Of a DNA stretch of 64,000 nucleotides, positions 11,560 to 23,252 are shown piece by piece (within the stretch, counting starts at the first letter, position 1; every line of letters starts with the position of its first letter). Made by a program: the position numbers and the translations under genes. The DNA comes from Tulasnella sp. 424 (Eukaryota; Basidiomycota; Agaricomycetes; Cantharellales; Tulasnellaceae). A model generated the notes under the pieces. That model saw nothing but the letters and a program-made list of their open reading frames with translations. It did not search any database and was not told the origin of the DNA. The stretch spans positions 177,499 through 241,498 of the forward strand of contig WSUB01000049.1 in the NCBI GenBank assembly GCA_019633425.1, given 5' to 3'.

Positions 11560-13440
11560 GTTTCAACAAAAAAAAAAAACATTCCTGTTGCTCCGTAGAC
11601 CGCCCGTCGGATGGTGACCCCCGGCCTTTTCCTTTCCTCCGGATCGGGAACGAGTGCTAGCTCGTTTCGTGACACTCGAAACGGTACCTCGACTTGTGGA
11701 AAAGGCCGTCGGGATCGGGATCGACCCGGGTACGATCTGGCCAAAGTCCGGGTGACTCCTGTTGCTCCGTGGACCGGCCTTGGAACTTTGATCGATCTCC
11801 AGCTGTGGCCTTCCCTCTTGATAGCCAATTCGAAACCAGAGTGCTATCCCAATTCGCCGCGCTCCGAGCGGTTGATCCAGCTGTGGAAAATGTCCTTCCT
11901 AAGACAGACCCGCGTTTAAGCCAGTCTGGCGACAAAAATATGCCAGCGACGACAGCGCCAGCTAGGACGGTATAGAAGAGCCATTGTTGGGTTCGATGGC
12001 GTTGGAACGCGAGGGCGACGAGACCCGCGCCGATCAAAACTTCACGAAATCAATGAGTTGGTGACTGGGCTAATTATTTTCTGGTTACCGACCTACTTCC
12101 CAGTAGAAAAGTGCACGAGGCGGGGAGAGACGACTGCCCCACTTGAGGGAGCCTAAGGAGCTGCCAGAGAGGCTTCGAAGATAGGAATCCTGTGGCACCA
12201 TTTCATAACATCAATTTCGGATTTTGGAATGGAGGCAAAGGTAACCCACAGGCTCGTGCACGTCTTGAGTAATCTTTCCCCCTTCCCAACAGTTATGAAC
12301 GCGTGGCGCCATCAAGTCATACCACATACGGGCTATTCAATACCAATACAATATTGTAAATCCCGATATGCAGGACCAACGACGAGGCTCGGGAAGACGT
12401 CACGTACCGCATATCCAGTTACAAGCAGCTCTATTACAATCAGCTTCCCGCACTTCTTTGGCTTGGCGCCAAAATCCCTCAAGCCGGGCAAGCGTTCGAG
12501 CATCCTTGGGAGCCGTTGAATCCTCGCAGTATTCCTGACCTGTCACACAATGAGCGTCTACGCTGCAGGGCTCCGGGTCTTATGCATACCGACTGCGCCA
12601 AGAAGCGTCAGAGGACTAAGCTGGTCCCAAACTCTAGGAGAAAGACAGCAGTAGTGTGGAAAGTCCGTTACGTGTCGCCAATACTCCTCCGCCGGCTTGT
12701 GACAATATATGTCTTTGTCATAGGCCCACATGTCCAAATCACTCGCATTACCTTCTTGGAGCCAAAAGGTTGTTTGGTCTCGATGGTTCACGAGGTAATA
12801 GCCGAACTCGTCTGGGAAATCATCGCTCACAAGGATGCAGGCTTCTACTTCGGAGTCCTTCAGCTGAGCATTGTGAAGCTCCTCGGACGACTCGAGCAGC
12901 TGAGACAGCCGGCCGAAGGCCACCAAGATAACTGGATGATTTTCTGTGCTACGCAGAGGCAAATCCGTGTGGACACGAATATTGAGGCCGCATGATGAAA
13001 CGACTTTGGAGTACAGAAGCTGCCCTTCGGGGTGAATGTCTTCAACCCATCCGTCGGGAAGATTGTTGACTTTTGGTATGGGTCTAGTAGTCATCGTTTA
13101 GAACCATGCGATCAAAGGGCTATTCCGACGTACTGGGGACCGCTTTTGAAAATGACTTGACGACCCTCCAGTGCATCAGGAAGTCTAGACAAAGAAAATT
13201 TAGGGTACAAATCTATTGAAAAGAAAGGATACTTGCATCCTCTTTCGAGTATACCGGTCTCCTTGAGTTGGTGCACGAGGGACAAGTGGGAGCATGTCAG
13301 GATTAAAGAAGGGAGATGCAACCTGCTCTCCACTTAGGATGGTGCCTTGCCGGTAAGAGTGTTGGCCCTTCGACTGCAACGACTGACTAGGAGGCGTGCG
13401 TTGGCGTATTGCTTCGTCAGTCGTTTTGCTGACGGCGGAA
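11560..13440 (-). pseudogene. WW-C: WW-family copy with internal deletion
   Basis: The 5' part is well preserved: PTQGDRYTRKRMQ, LPDGWVEDIHPEGQLLYS, DEFGYYLVNHRDQTTFWLQE and WRHVTDFPHYCCLSPRVWD. After RVHN (12290) the sequence jumps straight to the DNA that encodes KITQDVHE (from 12280 down). The GTDYARLER exon, the exon after it and the first two hydrophobic helices are gone, about 540 bp relative to WW-B. Both sides share a TTCCC-like run at the join. The 3' part keeps the loop exon and a shortened last hairpin (FAGAVVAG). The product would lack its first membrane helices and be out of frame at the join, so I call it a pseudogene. Confidence 0.8.
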
Positions 13441-13720
13441 CAAGATTTAGGGTGTGCGCAGCATCAAGCCTTAATTCGCTCACCGTTGTGGGAGGTCAGT
13501 ATCAACAGGCTTTTCCTCGATTTGTGGCTGAACCTTTGGAGACCCCTATGCCATCCACATATTCTTGGATTAAATACTGGACCGACACGTGGGATGATTC
13601 TCCCGCTCACCTTCGGGGAACTGGCTTTTCCCGTGCCTCGCAGAGGTACATTCCTTGATCCAGAGTTCCTCCTAGTTGCATCGTCGATGTGACCCGAGTG
13701 TATTAGAAGTTCTGGTTCCA
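13440..13720. repeat. WW-gene 5' leader repeat, copy 2
   Basis: Same block as at 8766, upstream of WW-C (ACCCCTATGCCATCCACATAT). Confidence 0.6.
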
Positions 13721-15540
13721 ATCGGCCCCCGGGATCTGAAACCCCTGAAGGATAAGCCCGCCAAAGTTCTGATGAGGATGACTCTCTGGGAGACTAGAAG
13801 AGGAAATGTAATAATGGAAACAGGGTAACTGGACTTGGACTTACGGATGATGAAGGGGCCATTATTCAGTAAGCGGGCGAGAAGATTTCAGTGGCAAGAC
13901 ACAGGGTGGTAGGATGAGGAAGTAAACCGGTTATTTATAATGAAACCAAGTTAACGTTGGCAGTGCATCACCCTGAGCGCAGATAAGACGGACAAACCCC
14001 AAAATCAGGTCGAATCGCGGCACCTGTAAACCAGTCTTGACAGGGCTCACTCTGAGACCTTTGTCCAATGTAAAATCCTTAATTCTTGATCGGAGTCTGA
14101 TTGTGGGCATGTGCACAACATGCTGTTGTGAGGGGTTCTTTGCTAATTCTTCCTTGCTAATTCTTCCTTACCCTTCATTAGCCGACCTCCCGGCGCTAGT
14201 CTACCCGAGCATCCTTTTGTCATCCTCGTCGGCAACCCGTGGAGAAGCGGCTCTGGGAATCCAGATGAACTCAATCTACGCCCTAGACCTAGTAGAGGTC
14301 GGTAGCAAATGAATCCTTGACCGAAGCTAGGCACATGATCCCTATAGTTTCTATCGGAGTATGCTGGTGCCGATTGAAGTCCAAAATTGATTCCACCGGT
14401 CACAGGTTTGGTCTTAACGAACGGGGCTACGCAGCAGTTACGTTAGTCCGCTCTAAATGCGTTTCTAAAGGAGAAGAGCAAAGATCTCGCTGAACTGCTT
14501 TAAAGTGAGCGGGATTTCACTTCACCCTTGTGGCGGATCACCCCTCCAAACCATTTGTCCACCGCCACCTCCACATCGTAGAAGGCGCTTGAATTGCTGG
14601 GTCTGGCAGGTGTTGATCAATCTAGCCGAGTTTATCTCTCAAAGTAGCCACGGTCGTACAACTCCCTCGGTCAAAGGCTCGGCGGTTACCGAGATAGGCC
14701 AAGTGGGCAGGAAGTAGCGTGTAAGAAACGGCTCGTGGTGAATTTGAAGCGAGGCTCCTCGCCCCGCTGTTTGGCATTCCAAGCTCCGTCCGACGGGTGG
14801 AGAGTCAGCTATCGCGGGTGATCAGCAAGGCAATACGGGTTGCTTGGACTCCATCCTGCAAAGAGGTATGCTACTGACTCTTTAGCGCTGCCACAGCAGT
14901 AATAACGGAGAGAAGGAGTCGGAGGGAGAAATAGGTAATGCGGTGTTCACGATCGAGGCAACGAGTGAGGGAACAAGAGTCTCTACGAAAGATCTGGAAG
15001 GCGAGCGGTCCAAGATATGGGTGCAAGTTTTAAGTTCCTGTGAGGCGAGCGACACGAACCGGAGACCACCACACTCTGCAAGTGGTTCGGGGACTGGCAA
15101 AAAGGTCTCGCAATGTGCTGTGTTTTGAGCGATTTGACCGGATATCTCCTGTTCGGGTCATGTCTCTGCGATTTCTGAATTGGCCTCGCGGCTCAACTAT
15201 GTTGCGCACATCGGCAATCAGTCGACGGAGAGCTGACGAGGAAAAGGTAGATGCTAAGAGCGGAGAAGTGCCTGTGGTCACATGTGCGAGATAGGATGTG
15301 ACATCTTTTGAGCGGTTTAACATGATTGTTTTGTTTGGGTGCTGGAGGACTGGATCTCTGCTGCTTACGAGTTTGCACCGTGTGTCACCGACGTAGTGTA
15401 CATTGGCAGTTGTTCAACGGATAGCTGGCGAAGGGGAAAAAAGTCGGTGTTCGCCCGCATGCCTGGAGGTGTGGCGTGAGGCATGGTCAGTTGTGACCCC
15501 ACGGCCAATTCAGGTCCTGTTCCTGAACGGACCAAATGGT
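13721..15540. other. Intergenic stretch, no recognised gene
   Basis: Open frames here are short and overlap on both strands (for example 15040-15294 plus, 15030-15323 minus), and none resembles a known protein. It contains a small direct repeat of CTAATTCTTCCTT at 14143-14170. No repeat of the WW array was found in 13800-15500. Confidence 0.45.
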
Positions 15541-15559
15541 TCTTGGTGTGAAAGTGGCC

Positions 15560-15780
15560 AAATCCAACAACCAGCCGCCCGTGAGTCTGAATTCAAAGCG
15601 GGCCTCTTAGTTCTGTTCTTTGACTTTACGAGCTCTGTCCGAAGAGTCAAGAGAACGTTAGCAATTGTCCGATACGCGAACCAATATGAGCCCGTTTGCA
15701 AGTGCCATGGCATGGGTGGGTGCAACTGCAATTTCGAGCGGTCATGTTCTCTCAAGGCATGCGTAATCGGGGCTTATTCT
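15560..15780. repeat. Repeat shared with 30720-30910
   Basis: Both copies carry GTTCTTTGACTT, GCTCTGTCCGAAGA, CCAATATGAGCCCGTTT (or a one-base variant) and CATGGGTGG. At 30720 it follows the intact pinin gene P3, so this copy marks another displaced piece of the same duplicated unit. Confidence 0.65.
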
Positions 15781-16044
15781 AATGGGCGACCTCCCGAATT
15801 CGGAGAAACCCCAGCGGGGAAGGCGTGCTGACTATATCAGCTTCTCGGGTGACGCGTCGGAGGGGGGTTCGCCAGGGGCGTGACGGTCCCCACTTCCCCA
15901 GACGACATGAACGAGCGGTCGGTCCCAGGGAGGAGAGTGGTCGCAGTCCGACTGGCGCATCCCCTGTCGCTGTCGACGATGGCCATGACCATGGCGACGG
16001 CACCTCAGGTCCAAGTCTCAGGCCGCGTTCGCTTGGCTGCAATC

Positions 16045-16316
16045 GGAGCTAGACAGCCTAAAGCACATGTTGGGGCAGTGGAGTCGGAGAAGATCTCTTA
16101 GGAAGCAGAAATCACTCATAGATGGGTGGTGACTATCGGTTTGGCGCCTCGATTTCTTCCAGCCACGGGCCCAGTAAGACGTCACTTGGGACAGCCGCGT
16201 GAACATTCTCGCAAATTGGCCATTGATACGCGATCCGGCGAATTAAGCACGAATTTATCAGAGGTTTGTATGAGATAGCAATATTATTACAGCTTACAAC
16301 TTATTGATATATTAAC
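16045..16316. repeat. WW-gene 3' flanking repeat, copy 2
   Basis: Same block as 5936-6205, ending next to the WW-D stop codon. Confidence 0.75.
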
Positions 16317-18887
16317 CTATATTATCGTTGATGTCCCTGCCTGGTTGGGGGGCGTCGGATCGGACAAGCCAAGCATATTATGTGGGAGGAAGTCTCCGAT
16401 CGATCGTTGTGCCGAGATGGAATGTCTATGTCGACTGGAATGACGACTCCTGTTGCTCCGTGGACTGGCCGTCGGACCATGGCCCCTCGCTGTGGCGTTC
16501 CCTCTTGCTAGCAAATTCGAAACCAGAATGTGGGTTCGTTTCCATGGCAGCAAAACGGTATTTAGAGCTCTGGAGAAGGCCCTCGGGATGGGGGTGGACT
16601 TGGGTGTAATACGGCCAAGGGGTGGCGGCTGACTCGTGTTGCTCTGGGGACTGGCCGTCGACCCCTGATCTCCACCCGTGGTCTTCCTTCTTGATAGCCA
16701 ATTCGGCAGTAGAGTGCTAGCCCGGTTCTTTGCGTTCGAAGCGGTAGATCGAGCTGTGGAAACTGTCCTTCCTAGGATTGACATTTCTTGAATCCGGTCC
16801 GGTGACAAATATCTGCATGCGACAACAGCCCCTGCTAGGAGGATAGCCCCCGATATTTCGGTATAGAAGAACCATAGCTGCGTTTGATGAAGTTCAAATG
16901 CGAGGATGACGAGACCGGCGCCAAACGAAACTATATGACATCAGTAAGCCAATGACTAGGCTATTATTTGGTGGGTTCCTGACCTATGGCCCACTGGAAA
17001 AGTACACGAGGGAGAGATAGACAAATACCCCACTTGAGGTAGCCTAAAGAGTCGCTATAGAGGCTTCGAAGGTAGGAACCCTGTGGCCCCATTTCCCTGC
17101 GTCAGTGCCTGGTTGAGATGAAAGCAGAAAAAGGTAACACACCGCCTCATGCACGTCTTGAGTGATCTTTCCTCCGAAATCGCGTTTTAGATTCGATGCT
17201 GCAATGAGGCTGGCTACGGAAAATGCGCAGCACGCAATCCCGCAACAGATGGCGAAGGATGCCCCGAGTGACAGTTCTTCAGAATTAGAACTCCCTTGCT
17301 GTGATTGGGATGGAATCGCCAGAAAAGCCATGGCTCCCGCAAATGTTACCGTACTCTATCGTTAGAACAATCGGTCAGGTCAAACCTTCCTGCCTGGGAG
17401 GGGGGTAGCTACCAACCAGAACAAAGATTTTCTCCCACTCGTTCGAGAACGTAGCCATCATTTCACTCCAGGGCTTCGGATAGATGATTCCACCACTGAA
17501 ATGGAGGCACTCTCATCAGCAGTAAACAAATGCGACTTGGGTGAGAGACATACGGCCAAGCATCGTCAAGAAGCTTCAGCGTTACCGCCGGCTCGTCCCA
17601 AAGGAGGAAGACGCAAATAAATCGAATAAGCCAGGAGTATTTCTGTTGGAGGTGTGCCTGGGATGGTCGCGGGTCGTCTCCAACTGTAATCGTCCTCTCA
17701 AGGCGGGCATAATCGGTTCCCCAAAAGTTATGGATGCGTGGCGTCACCAAGTCATACCACAGTCGGGCTATTCAAGACAAATTTAACATCAGTCATCCCG
17801 AGATGCAGTACCTACGACGAGGATCGGGGGAAACCGTCGCGTACCGCATATCCAGTTACAAGCAGCTCTATTACAATCAACTTCCCGCTCTTCTTTGGCT
17901 TGGTGCCAAAATCTCTCAAGCCGGGCAAGCGTTTGAGCATCCTTGGGAGCCGTTGAATCCTCGCAGTATTCCTGATCTGTGACATTATGAGCGTCAACAC
18001 TGTGAAGCCTCCTTATCTTGTGCGTACCGACTGCGCCAACAAGCATCAGAGGACCTAGCTGGTCCCAAACTTTACGAGAAAGACAGCAGTAATGCGGAAA
18101 GTCCGTTACGTGTCTCCAATACTGCTCCGCCAGCTTGTGACGATATATGTCCTCGTCGTAGGCCCACATGTCCAAATCACTCGCATTAACTTCTTCGAGC
18201 CAAAATGTTGTTTGGTCTCGATGGTTCACGAGGTAATAGCCGAACTCGTCTGGAAAATCGTCGCTTACAAGGATGCAGGCTTCAACTTCTGAGCCCTCCA
18301 GTCCTGCTTTGTGAAGTTCTTCGGACGAGCCGAGGAGCTGCGATAGCCGGCGAAAGGCTGCCAAAATAACGGTGTGACTTTCCGTGTTGCGCAGGGCCAA
18401 ATCCGTGTGAACACGAATACTGAGGTTACCGGATGAGACGACTTTGGAGTACAGAAGCTGCCCTTCAGGGTGAATGTCTTCAACCCATTCATCTGGAAGA
18501 TTATTGATTTTTTGTATGGGTCTAGAAGTTATCGATCAGAGTTCTGTGATTACAAGCGTTATCCCAACGTACTGGGGGCCACTTTTGAACACGACTTGAC
18601 TACCCTCCAGCGCATCAGGAGGTCTAGATCAATTAAATTTAGAATATGGATACTTTAAAGAGAAGAATTAGGACTTGCGTTCTCTCCCGAGTATATCGAT
18701 CCCCTTGAGTGGGAGTACGAGGGACAAGTGGGAGCATGTCAGGATCAAAGGATGGAGATTCGAACTCCTCTCCGTGCAGGATAGAGCCTTGCTGGTATGA
18801 GTGATGAGTAGTATCTGACTGCAACGACTGATCAGCTATAGTGCGCTGCTCTGTTTCCTCTTCCGTTATCTCGCTGAACGGTAGCAT
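16317..18887 (-). CDS. WW-D: WW-like domain multi-pass membrane protein
   Basis: The copy with the clearest start: ATG at 18887 opens MLPFSEITEEETEQRT and runs in frame through a Ser/Gln-rich segment to PTQGDRYTRERTQ. Then come the WW-like LPDEWVEDIHPEGQ, DEFGYYLVNHRDQTTFWLEE, WRHVTDFPHYCCLSRKVWD, RIHNFWGTDYARLERT, LLWDEPAVTLKLLDDAWP, KPWSEMMATFSNEWEKI, AMAFLAIPS, SFAICCGIACCAFSVASL and SLYSDSLGYLKWGICL. A last helical hairpin and a long basic Ser/Thr/Arg tail end PPNQAGTSTII. The product is about 650 residues. The tail contains two related pieces (RRKTTGGDQGSTASP and RGNATARGHGPTASP), a hint of internal duplication. WW-like domains bind Pro-rich peptides in other proteins; this one lacks an evident second Trp, so binding is uncertain. 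Confidence 0.77.
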
Positions 18888-18894
18888 AAGTTAG

Positions 18895-19330
18895 GCTTTT
18901 GCGGAGCATCGATCTTGATACGCTCACCGCTCTGGTGCGGATGCCTGAACTCCTTTTTCCTCAATTTCTGGACGACCTTCTGGAGACCCCTATGCCATTA
19001 ACATATTCTTGGATTACATACTGGACCGACGATTTTATTCCACGTGCGAGTTGTCCCCCCTCACCTTCCCGGAAATGGCCCCTCCCATGCCTCTAGGTGG
19101 TACATCGGAGTCCTTCCTAATTGCTTGGACGATGTCGCCGGAGTGTGTTGGGAGTTCTGGCGCCGATCGTCCCAAGCTCCTTGACACCCAAGATGGAATG
19201 AAACTCTGGCCAAGTTGTGGTGAGATTGACGAGTGCAGCCAGAAAATGTAGAATGGGATATGGACTAACCCGATTTGTACTTGGGGATGGTGAAGGGGCC
19301 ATTAACTGGCAAGGGGTCCTGGAGACTCTA
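18895..19330. repeat. WW-gene 5' leader repeat, copy 3
   Basis: Same block as at 8766, upstream of WW-D, with ACCCCTATGCCATTAACATAT. Further upstream (19330-19950) I see only short frames. Confidence 0.65.
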
Positions 19331-19954
19331 GCGAATGGACCTGAAGATGAAGAATGGTCTTCAAACGAAGGACTTTGAAGCGGGAGATGAGCAGGGAACC
19401 TGCGATCACACCGGCGGAAGTCGTAGTTCGGCAGACAGAGCCAGGACCTCCCTCAGATCCCCAAAATTTCTACACCGTGTTTGGTCGAAGTCTCATTCCT
19501 GTTACATGGCGCGCAAAAACATCTCAAAATCCAACTGATCGAGAGCTTATTTGAATTAGCGGAGTCGTGTGTAAAACACGAGGCTTGGCTGCTTCTGCCC
19601 GGCAATTATTACTCGAACGCTTCCAGCGTCGTTGTAGTATCCGAGCCGTCTTAGACGGAAAGCATATATGAGTGTCTTGGAGCCTTGAAGGCAAGACTCT
19701 GTAATCCGACATCAACTCACTCAAGAGTGTGCACTTCGACAGAGGATGATAAGTGAACTTCCTTGAACCATGTCACGAACGAAGTAGGGTCTAGACAGAA
19801 ACATTGGGAACGAAGGCACATGAACAAGATGGTCCCTATCGGATGTCGGAAGCATACCGATGCAACTCGAGCTGAGGTCAGTAAATTAATTCATGCTGAA
19901 CGGAGTTAACGGGGCCACTGAGCAGAAAGAGAAGCGCACACAAAGGGTAGGTAG
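19331..19954. other. Unassigned stretch between WW-D leader and spacer repeat
   Basis: No repeat partner in the window and no recognisable coding signal on either strand. Confidence 0.4.
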
Positions 19955-20550
19955 CCATCGCCCTCAGCACGTCACCCAACCGAGCAGGAAGACTTGATGA
20001 AAAGAGTAAGAGGCGATGGGATTGCTGTGACTGAGATTAAAAGAGCAGACCAAAACCGTGCAGCTCAAGTCTAGAAGGCACGGAATGGCCAACCGTATCC
20101 AAGGCACAGGTATAGATGTCAAATACACGAGAGACTGGCGTCAGCGACGAAGTCTTGCACATGGGGGGTTAGTGGCAACACCGGTTGGCTTTTATGCTAT
20201 GCTGAGGTATTAGATCGCTCGAGGCGTATCCGGACCGGATTCCTATACTTTTATTACATGCGCTCATATGTATACATGTTACCAACGCCCTGTAAATCCG
20301 GGGGTTGGGACAAACCCCGCCGAAAGACTTGAATTTGGGGGTGTGGTTTAGGGACTATAAACACGTTAAGCCCCACACCCAGGATAGCACTCTCGCGGTG
20401 CCACGACGTTTCATGCACATTAATATGTAATTACATAATACAGTAATTAGCTCTGCTCGTGTGGGGCTGTTTCGCCAGCACGATCCCGCGTGACGTCTCA
20501 GCAGATCCCAACTTCCCACAGCATTTCGCCCCGTGGGTGGTTGACTGAGA
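19955..20550. repeat. Duplicated spacer between WW gene and pinin copy (unit 2)
   Basis: Matches 9415-10000, with shared CCTCAGCACGTCACCCAAC, GGCACGGAATGGCCAACCG and TGACGTCTCAGCAGATCCC. About 240 bp (20170-20410) has no counterpart in unit 1 and includes ACAAACCCCGCCGAAAG and an AT-rich end. Confidence 0.65.
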
Positions 20551-20690
20551 ACGTGTCAGAGCACGTCAGGCATTGAAGGAAGGAGCAATATGAAGTATTA
20601 GATCTACACTTCTTCGACGTTCTCCATGGGGGCTAAGCTCTGAAGACAAACAGAAGGGAGGGGGAGGGTCTGAGACGGATGTCGGCTCGA
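20551..20690. repeat. Inverted segment relative to unit 1
   Basis: The reverse complement of this segment aligns with 10003-10135 (CCGTCTCAGACCC, TTTGTC[CT]TCAG[AG]GCTTAGC, then GAGCTCTGACACG against GTGCTCTGACACG). The flanks on both sides are collinear with unit 1. Confidence 0.7.
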
Positions 20691-21929
20691 AGTTTCCGGT
20701 CCCCCAACCCAATTCAGAACCGACTGGAGATCCTTCCAGCAAGAAGCGTCCCGGGCAAGACAAAGCGTCTGAATCCCGGAATAAAAGTAGAAGTGCGTTC
20801 ACACAAGTGTTTGAGACTTTGCAGAAGACGCAAGCGGAGGTAGGCAGAGACGGAGCTCTATGGGAGGGATAAGAGGTCCCGGAAAGGGTCTTAAACCGCC
20901 ACGTGTCGCTTACATGAGACCCCGATTTGGTAAAAATCCCTCAAAATCCATGGTTTCGACATCGCATTCAGAATCACACCAAGCCCGATGGGGTGAAATG
21001 CCCCTGATTCATAAGCCATGGGCACCCCCACGTGATGAGTTTAAGACCCTTTTCCCGACCAATTAACCCTTCCATAGAACTCCATACCAAACTCTCTTCG
21101 AGAGGGCGCGCAGCCCCATCCTGCGGAAGTAGAGTCTGGTTCCGCCTGACTAAAGCGGAGGATGCCATTGACAAAACGACCGACGCGATATGTATCGACC
21201 ACGGGCACGATATCCCTTCCCAAACATAGCCCTCACCCAGCAGCATCGGGGCAGGAGACTGATTAGAGTGCCAGTTTGAATAGATGAAGAAACGTAGGGA
21301 GATTGACGCTCGAATCTATGGCAAGATAAACCGGGACGTTAATCTCGTTCGAAAACAGGATGAGGCGAAGAGAGACTGGCAAAATGCATCGAGGAAAGAG
21401 GAGGAGTAGAGTATCAAAGATGAAGGTGCACATCTCTGGATTGCTACCTACTTTCTGTATGCTATTTGGGCTTCACGCCGCATCCCACCAGACTTGCTTA
21501 CCTCGACTTGCTGGGTTCCTCGTAACCTCCGACGACATCCCTCCCTATACCGAGGAAAACAAGGAACCTGAACTTGATCGAAGATCTTCGCCTGGCCTAG
21601 ACGACGGTCCTGGTGCATTCGGTCCCAAAAAAAACACTCACTCACCCCCACTGCTCACGCAGCCTCCAGCGTTATACTTCCTCCAAGCAATCCTCACACC
21701 AGCCCAAAAGAATTTTATAGACGCACAACAAGTCACCGTAAACGAGATCCTGGCGGAAGAGTGGAAGGAGTGGGGAGGAAAGTTCGAGGAAGCGAGGAAA
21801 CGAGATAATGAGAAGCTGGCGAACCCTTCCCCTGCGCCAGTGGCTCCAACGGCGGATGAGGAGATGGAGGTGGAGACGGAGAACTCGGTGGCGAGATGGT
21901 TAGACTCTGGTTCACGCGCAGCTCCGTGA
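20691..21929 (+). pseudogene. P2: broken pinin/SDK/memA-domain gene
   Basis: Aligns with P3. The first coding exon reads NSEPTGDPSSKKRPGQDKAS..QVFETLQKTQAE, then is split by a 321-bp insertion (20840-21160) before resuming DAIDKTTDA. The second exon (21285-21430) reads KKRREIDARIYGKINRD and DEAKRDWQNASRKEEE, then TAG at 21407-21409 where P3 has a Leu codon. The third exon keeps LPRLAGFLVTSDDIP and PPALYFLQAILTPAQKNF, but the coiled segment that holds EVQQLRKHAEEA in P3 is deleted. The C-terminus is altered after EETENSVAR-like sequence. It is a pseudogene. Confidence 0.8.
20840..21160. mobile_element. Candidate small non-autonomous DNA transposon (hAT-like footprint)
   Basis: A 313-bp segment absent from P1 and P3 lies between two copies of AAGCGGAG (20832-20839 and 21153-21160), which fits an 8-bp target-site duplication. 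The ends start GTAGGCAGAGACGG and, read from the other side, AGTCAGGCGGAACC, so only a weak imperfect terminal repeat. There is no coding capacity. Eight-bp duplications are typical of hAT elements, but the type is an inference. Confidence 0.5.
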
Positions 21930-22199
21930 CCAATAGCGGGAAACTATCACATCTTTCGCCCCCCCCCCCTAATTTAGATATTACTGGTCAAGCATGCTAT
22001 TGGTCATGTCCTCTTCCCGTATTGGGATGCGTGATTACTTTGACATCCTTACGCACCGAGTTTAGGTCAACAGATCAAGGTCGAATTCGAGCGTGCGTTC
22101 CTCTTACAGAGCCGTCTGGAACACCCCGCCTTCCCAGGGCGTTTCTCTCAGACTATACGCATCGCCCCTACAGTTACATCTGCATACTTCGCAATTTAT
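21930..22199. other. P2 3' flank
   Basis: It begins with a C-run (21959-21970). The part from about 21985 matches 31090-31360 downstream of P3 (TTGGTCATG..CTTCCCG, GTTTAGGTCAACAGATCA, CTATACGCATCGCCCCTAC). No gene was seen. Confidence 0.5.
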
Positions 22200-22770
22200 T
22201 TAAATAACAGCCTGTTTCATGGCCGATATTTTCACTGGAATTGATGGATCGGGCTAGGGAACTGGGGACCAAGCATATTATTTCCTGTAGCTTCTGGCAC
22301 AAGGGTGTCGATGGCGGTGCCCGAATTGACCGACCGTCTTTCATAGACGGATGACTTCTGTGGCTTTGCAGACTGCCCGTCGAACCATGGCCTCCAGCTA
22401 CCAGCTTTCTTGTAAACAGCCACTTCGAGGTCACAGCGGTAGCCCGCGCCATTGCACTAGAAACATTAGATCAAGCAACCGATCTGCCCACCGCTACTAC
22501 AGCATGTGTCATGGCAAGAGCCATGAAGCTCTCAGCATAAAAGAACCATTTTTTGGTTTGATGGAGTTGGAATGTGAGGACAACAAGGCCAGCGCACAGC
22601 CAAACTGTTGAACATCGGCGAATAACGATCCAAACGTATTTTTTCCGGTTCCTCGCCTATCGCCTATCGGAAGAGCACGCAAGGGAAGGAGAGACATATC
22701 CCTATTTGAGGTAGCTCCAGGAGTCGCCGTAAAGGCCTCGAAGGTAGGAATCCTGAGACTGTCTGATTCT
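22200..22770 (-). pseudogene. WW-family 3' fragment (h)
   Basis: Only the end of a WW-family gene remains. Frames on the minus strand recall the loop exon (SLRIPTFEAFTATP for SYLRSLYSDSLGYL, frame-shifted) and the last hairpin. They also show the basic tail (TRKLVAGGHGSTGSLQSH, then ICLVPSSLARSIN or, in the other frame, NNMLGPQFPSPIHQF against NMLGLQLPSPA in WW-E). The 5' two thirds of the gene are absent. It is collinear with the fragment at 31370-31880. Confidence 0.7.
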
Positions 22771-22974
22771 TGGGCACGTGGGCACGCCGATGAATTCTCG
22801 CAGCGACAGAGGCACTCCTCCGGGCCTAGTCCACACCTACGCCTCGCAACCAAATCTTGGGCAACATTCCAATTTACATAACATCGATATCCTAGGCTCG
22901 ACCCGATTCATATTCTCTGGACCTTTGGGTCCAGCCTGGGGGCCTGCGTTCGCCCGCCTGTGATCGGAGCCCAC

Positions 22975-23252
22975 AGCCTAGAGAGCATATGTACATGCTG
23001 AGGCGGCTGAGTTCGAAAAGATCTCTCATAAAGCGGAAAATATTGTCGGGTGGGTGGTGTGTTCATCGGTTTAGCGTCGCCATTATTTTGCGGCCATGAA
23101 GCCCGGATGTAAGTCGCTTGGAACAGCCGCGTGGGCACCTTGGGCATTGGCCGCTGGCACACGATCTGGAAAGTGAAGCACAAAATTAATAAGAGATTCG
23201 CTTGTCCCGAATAATATTGCCATTACAGCTTACAACTTATTGACATATTAGC
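22975..23252. repeat. WW-gene 3' flanking repeat, copy 3
   Basis: Diverged version of 5936-6205 (AAAAGATCTCTCATAAAGC, then ATTACAGCTTACAACTTATTG), ending at the WW-E stop codon. Confidence 0.7.
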
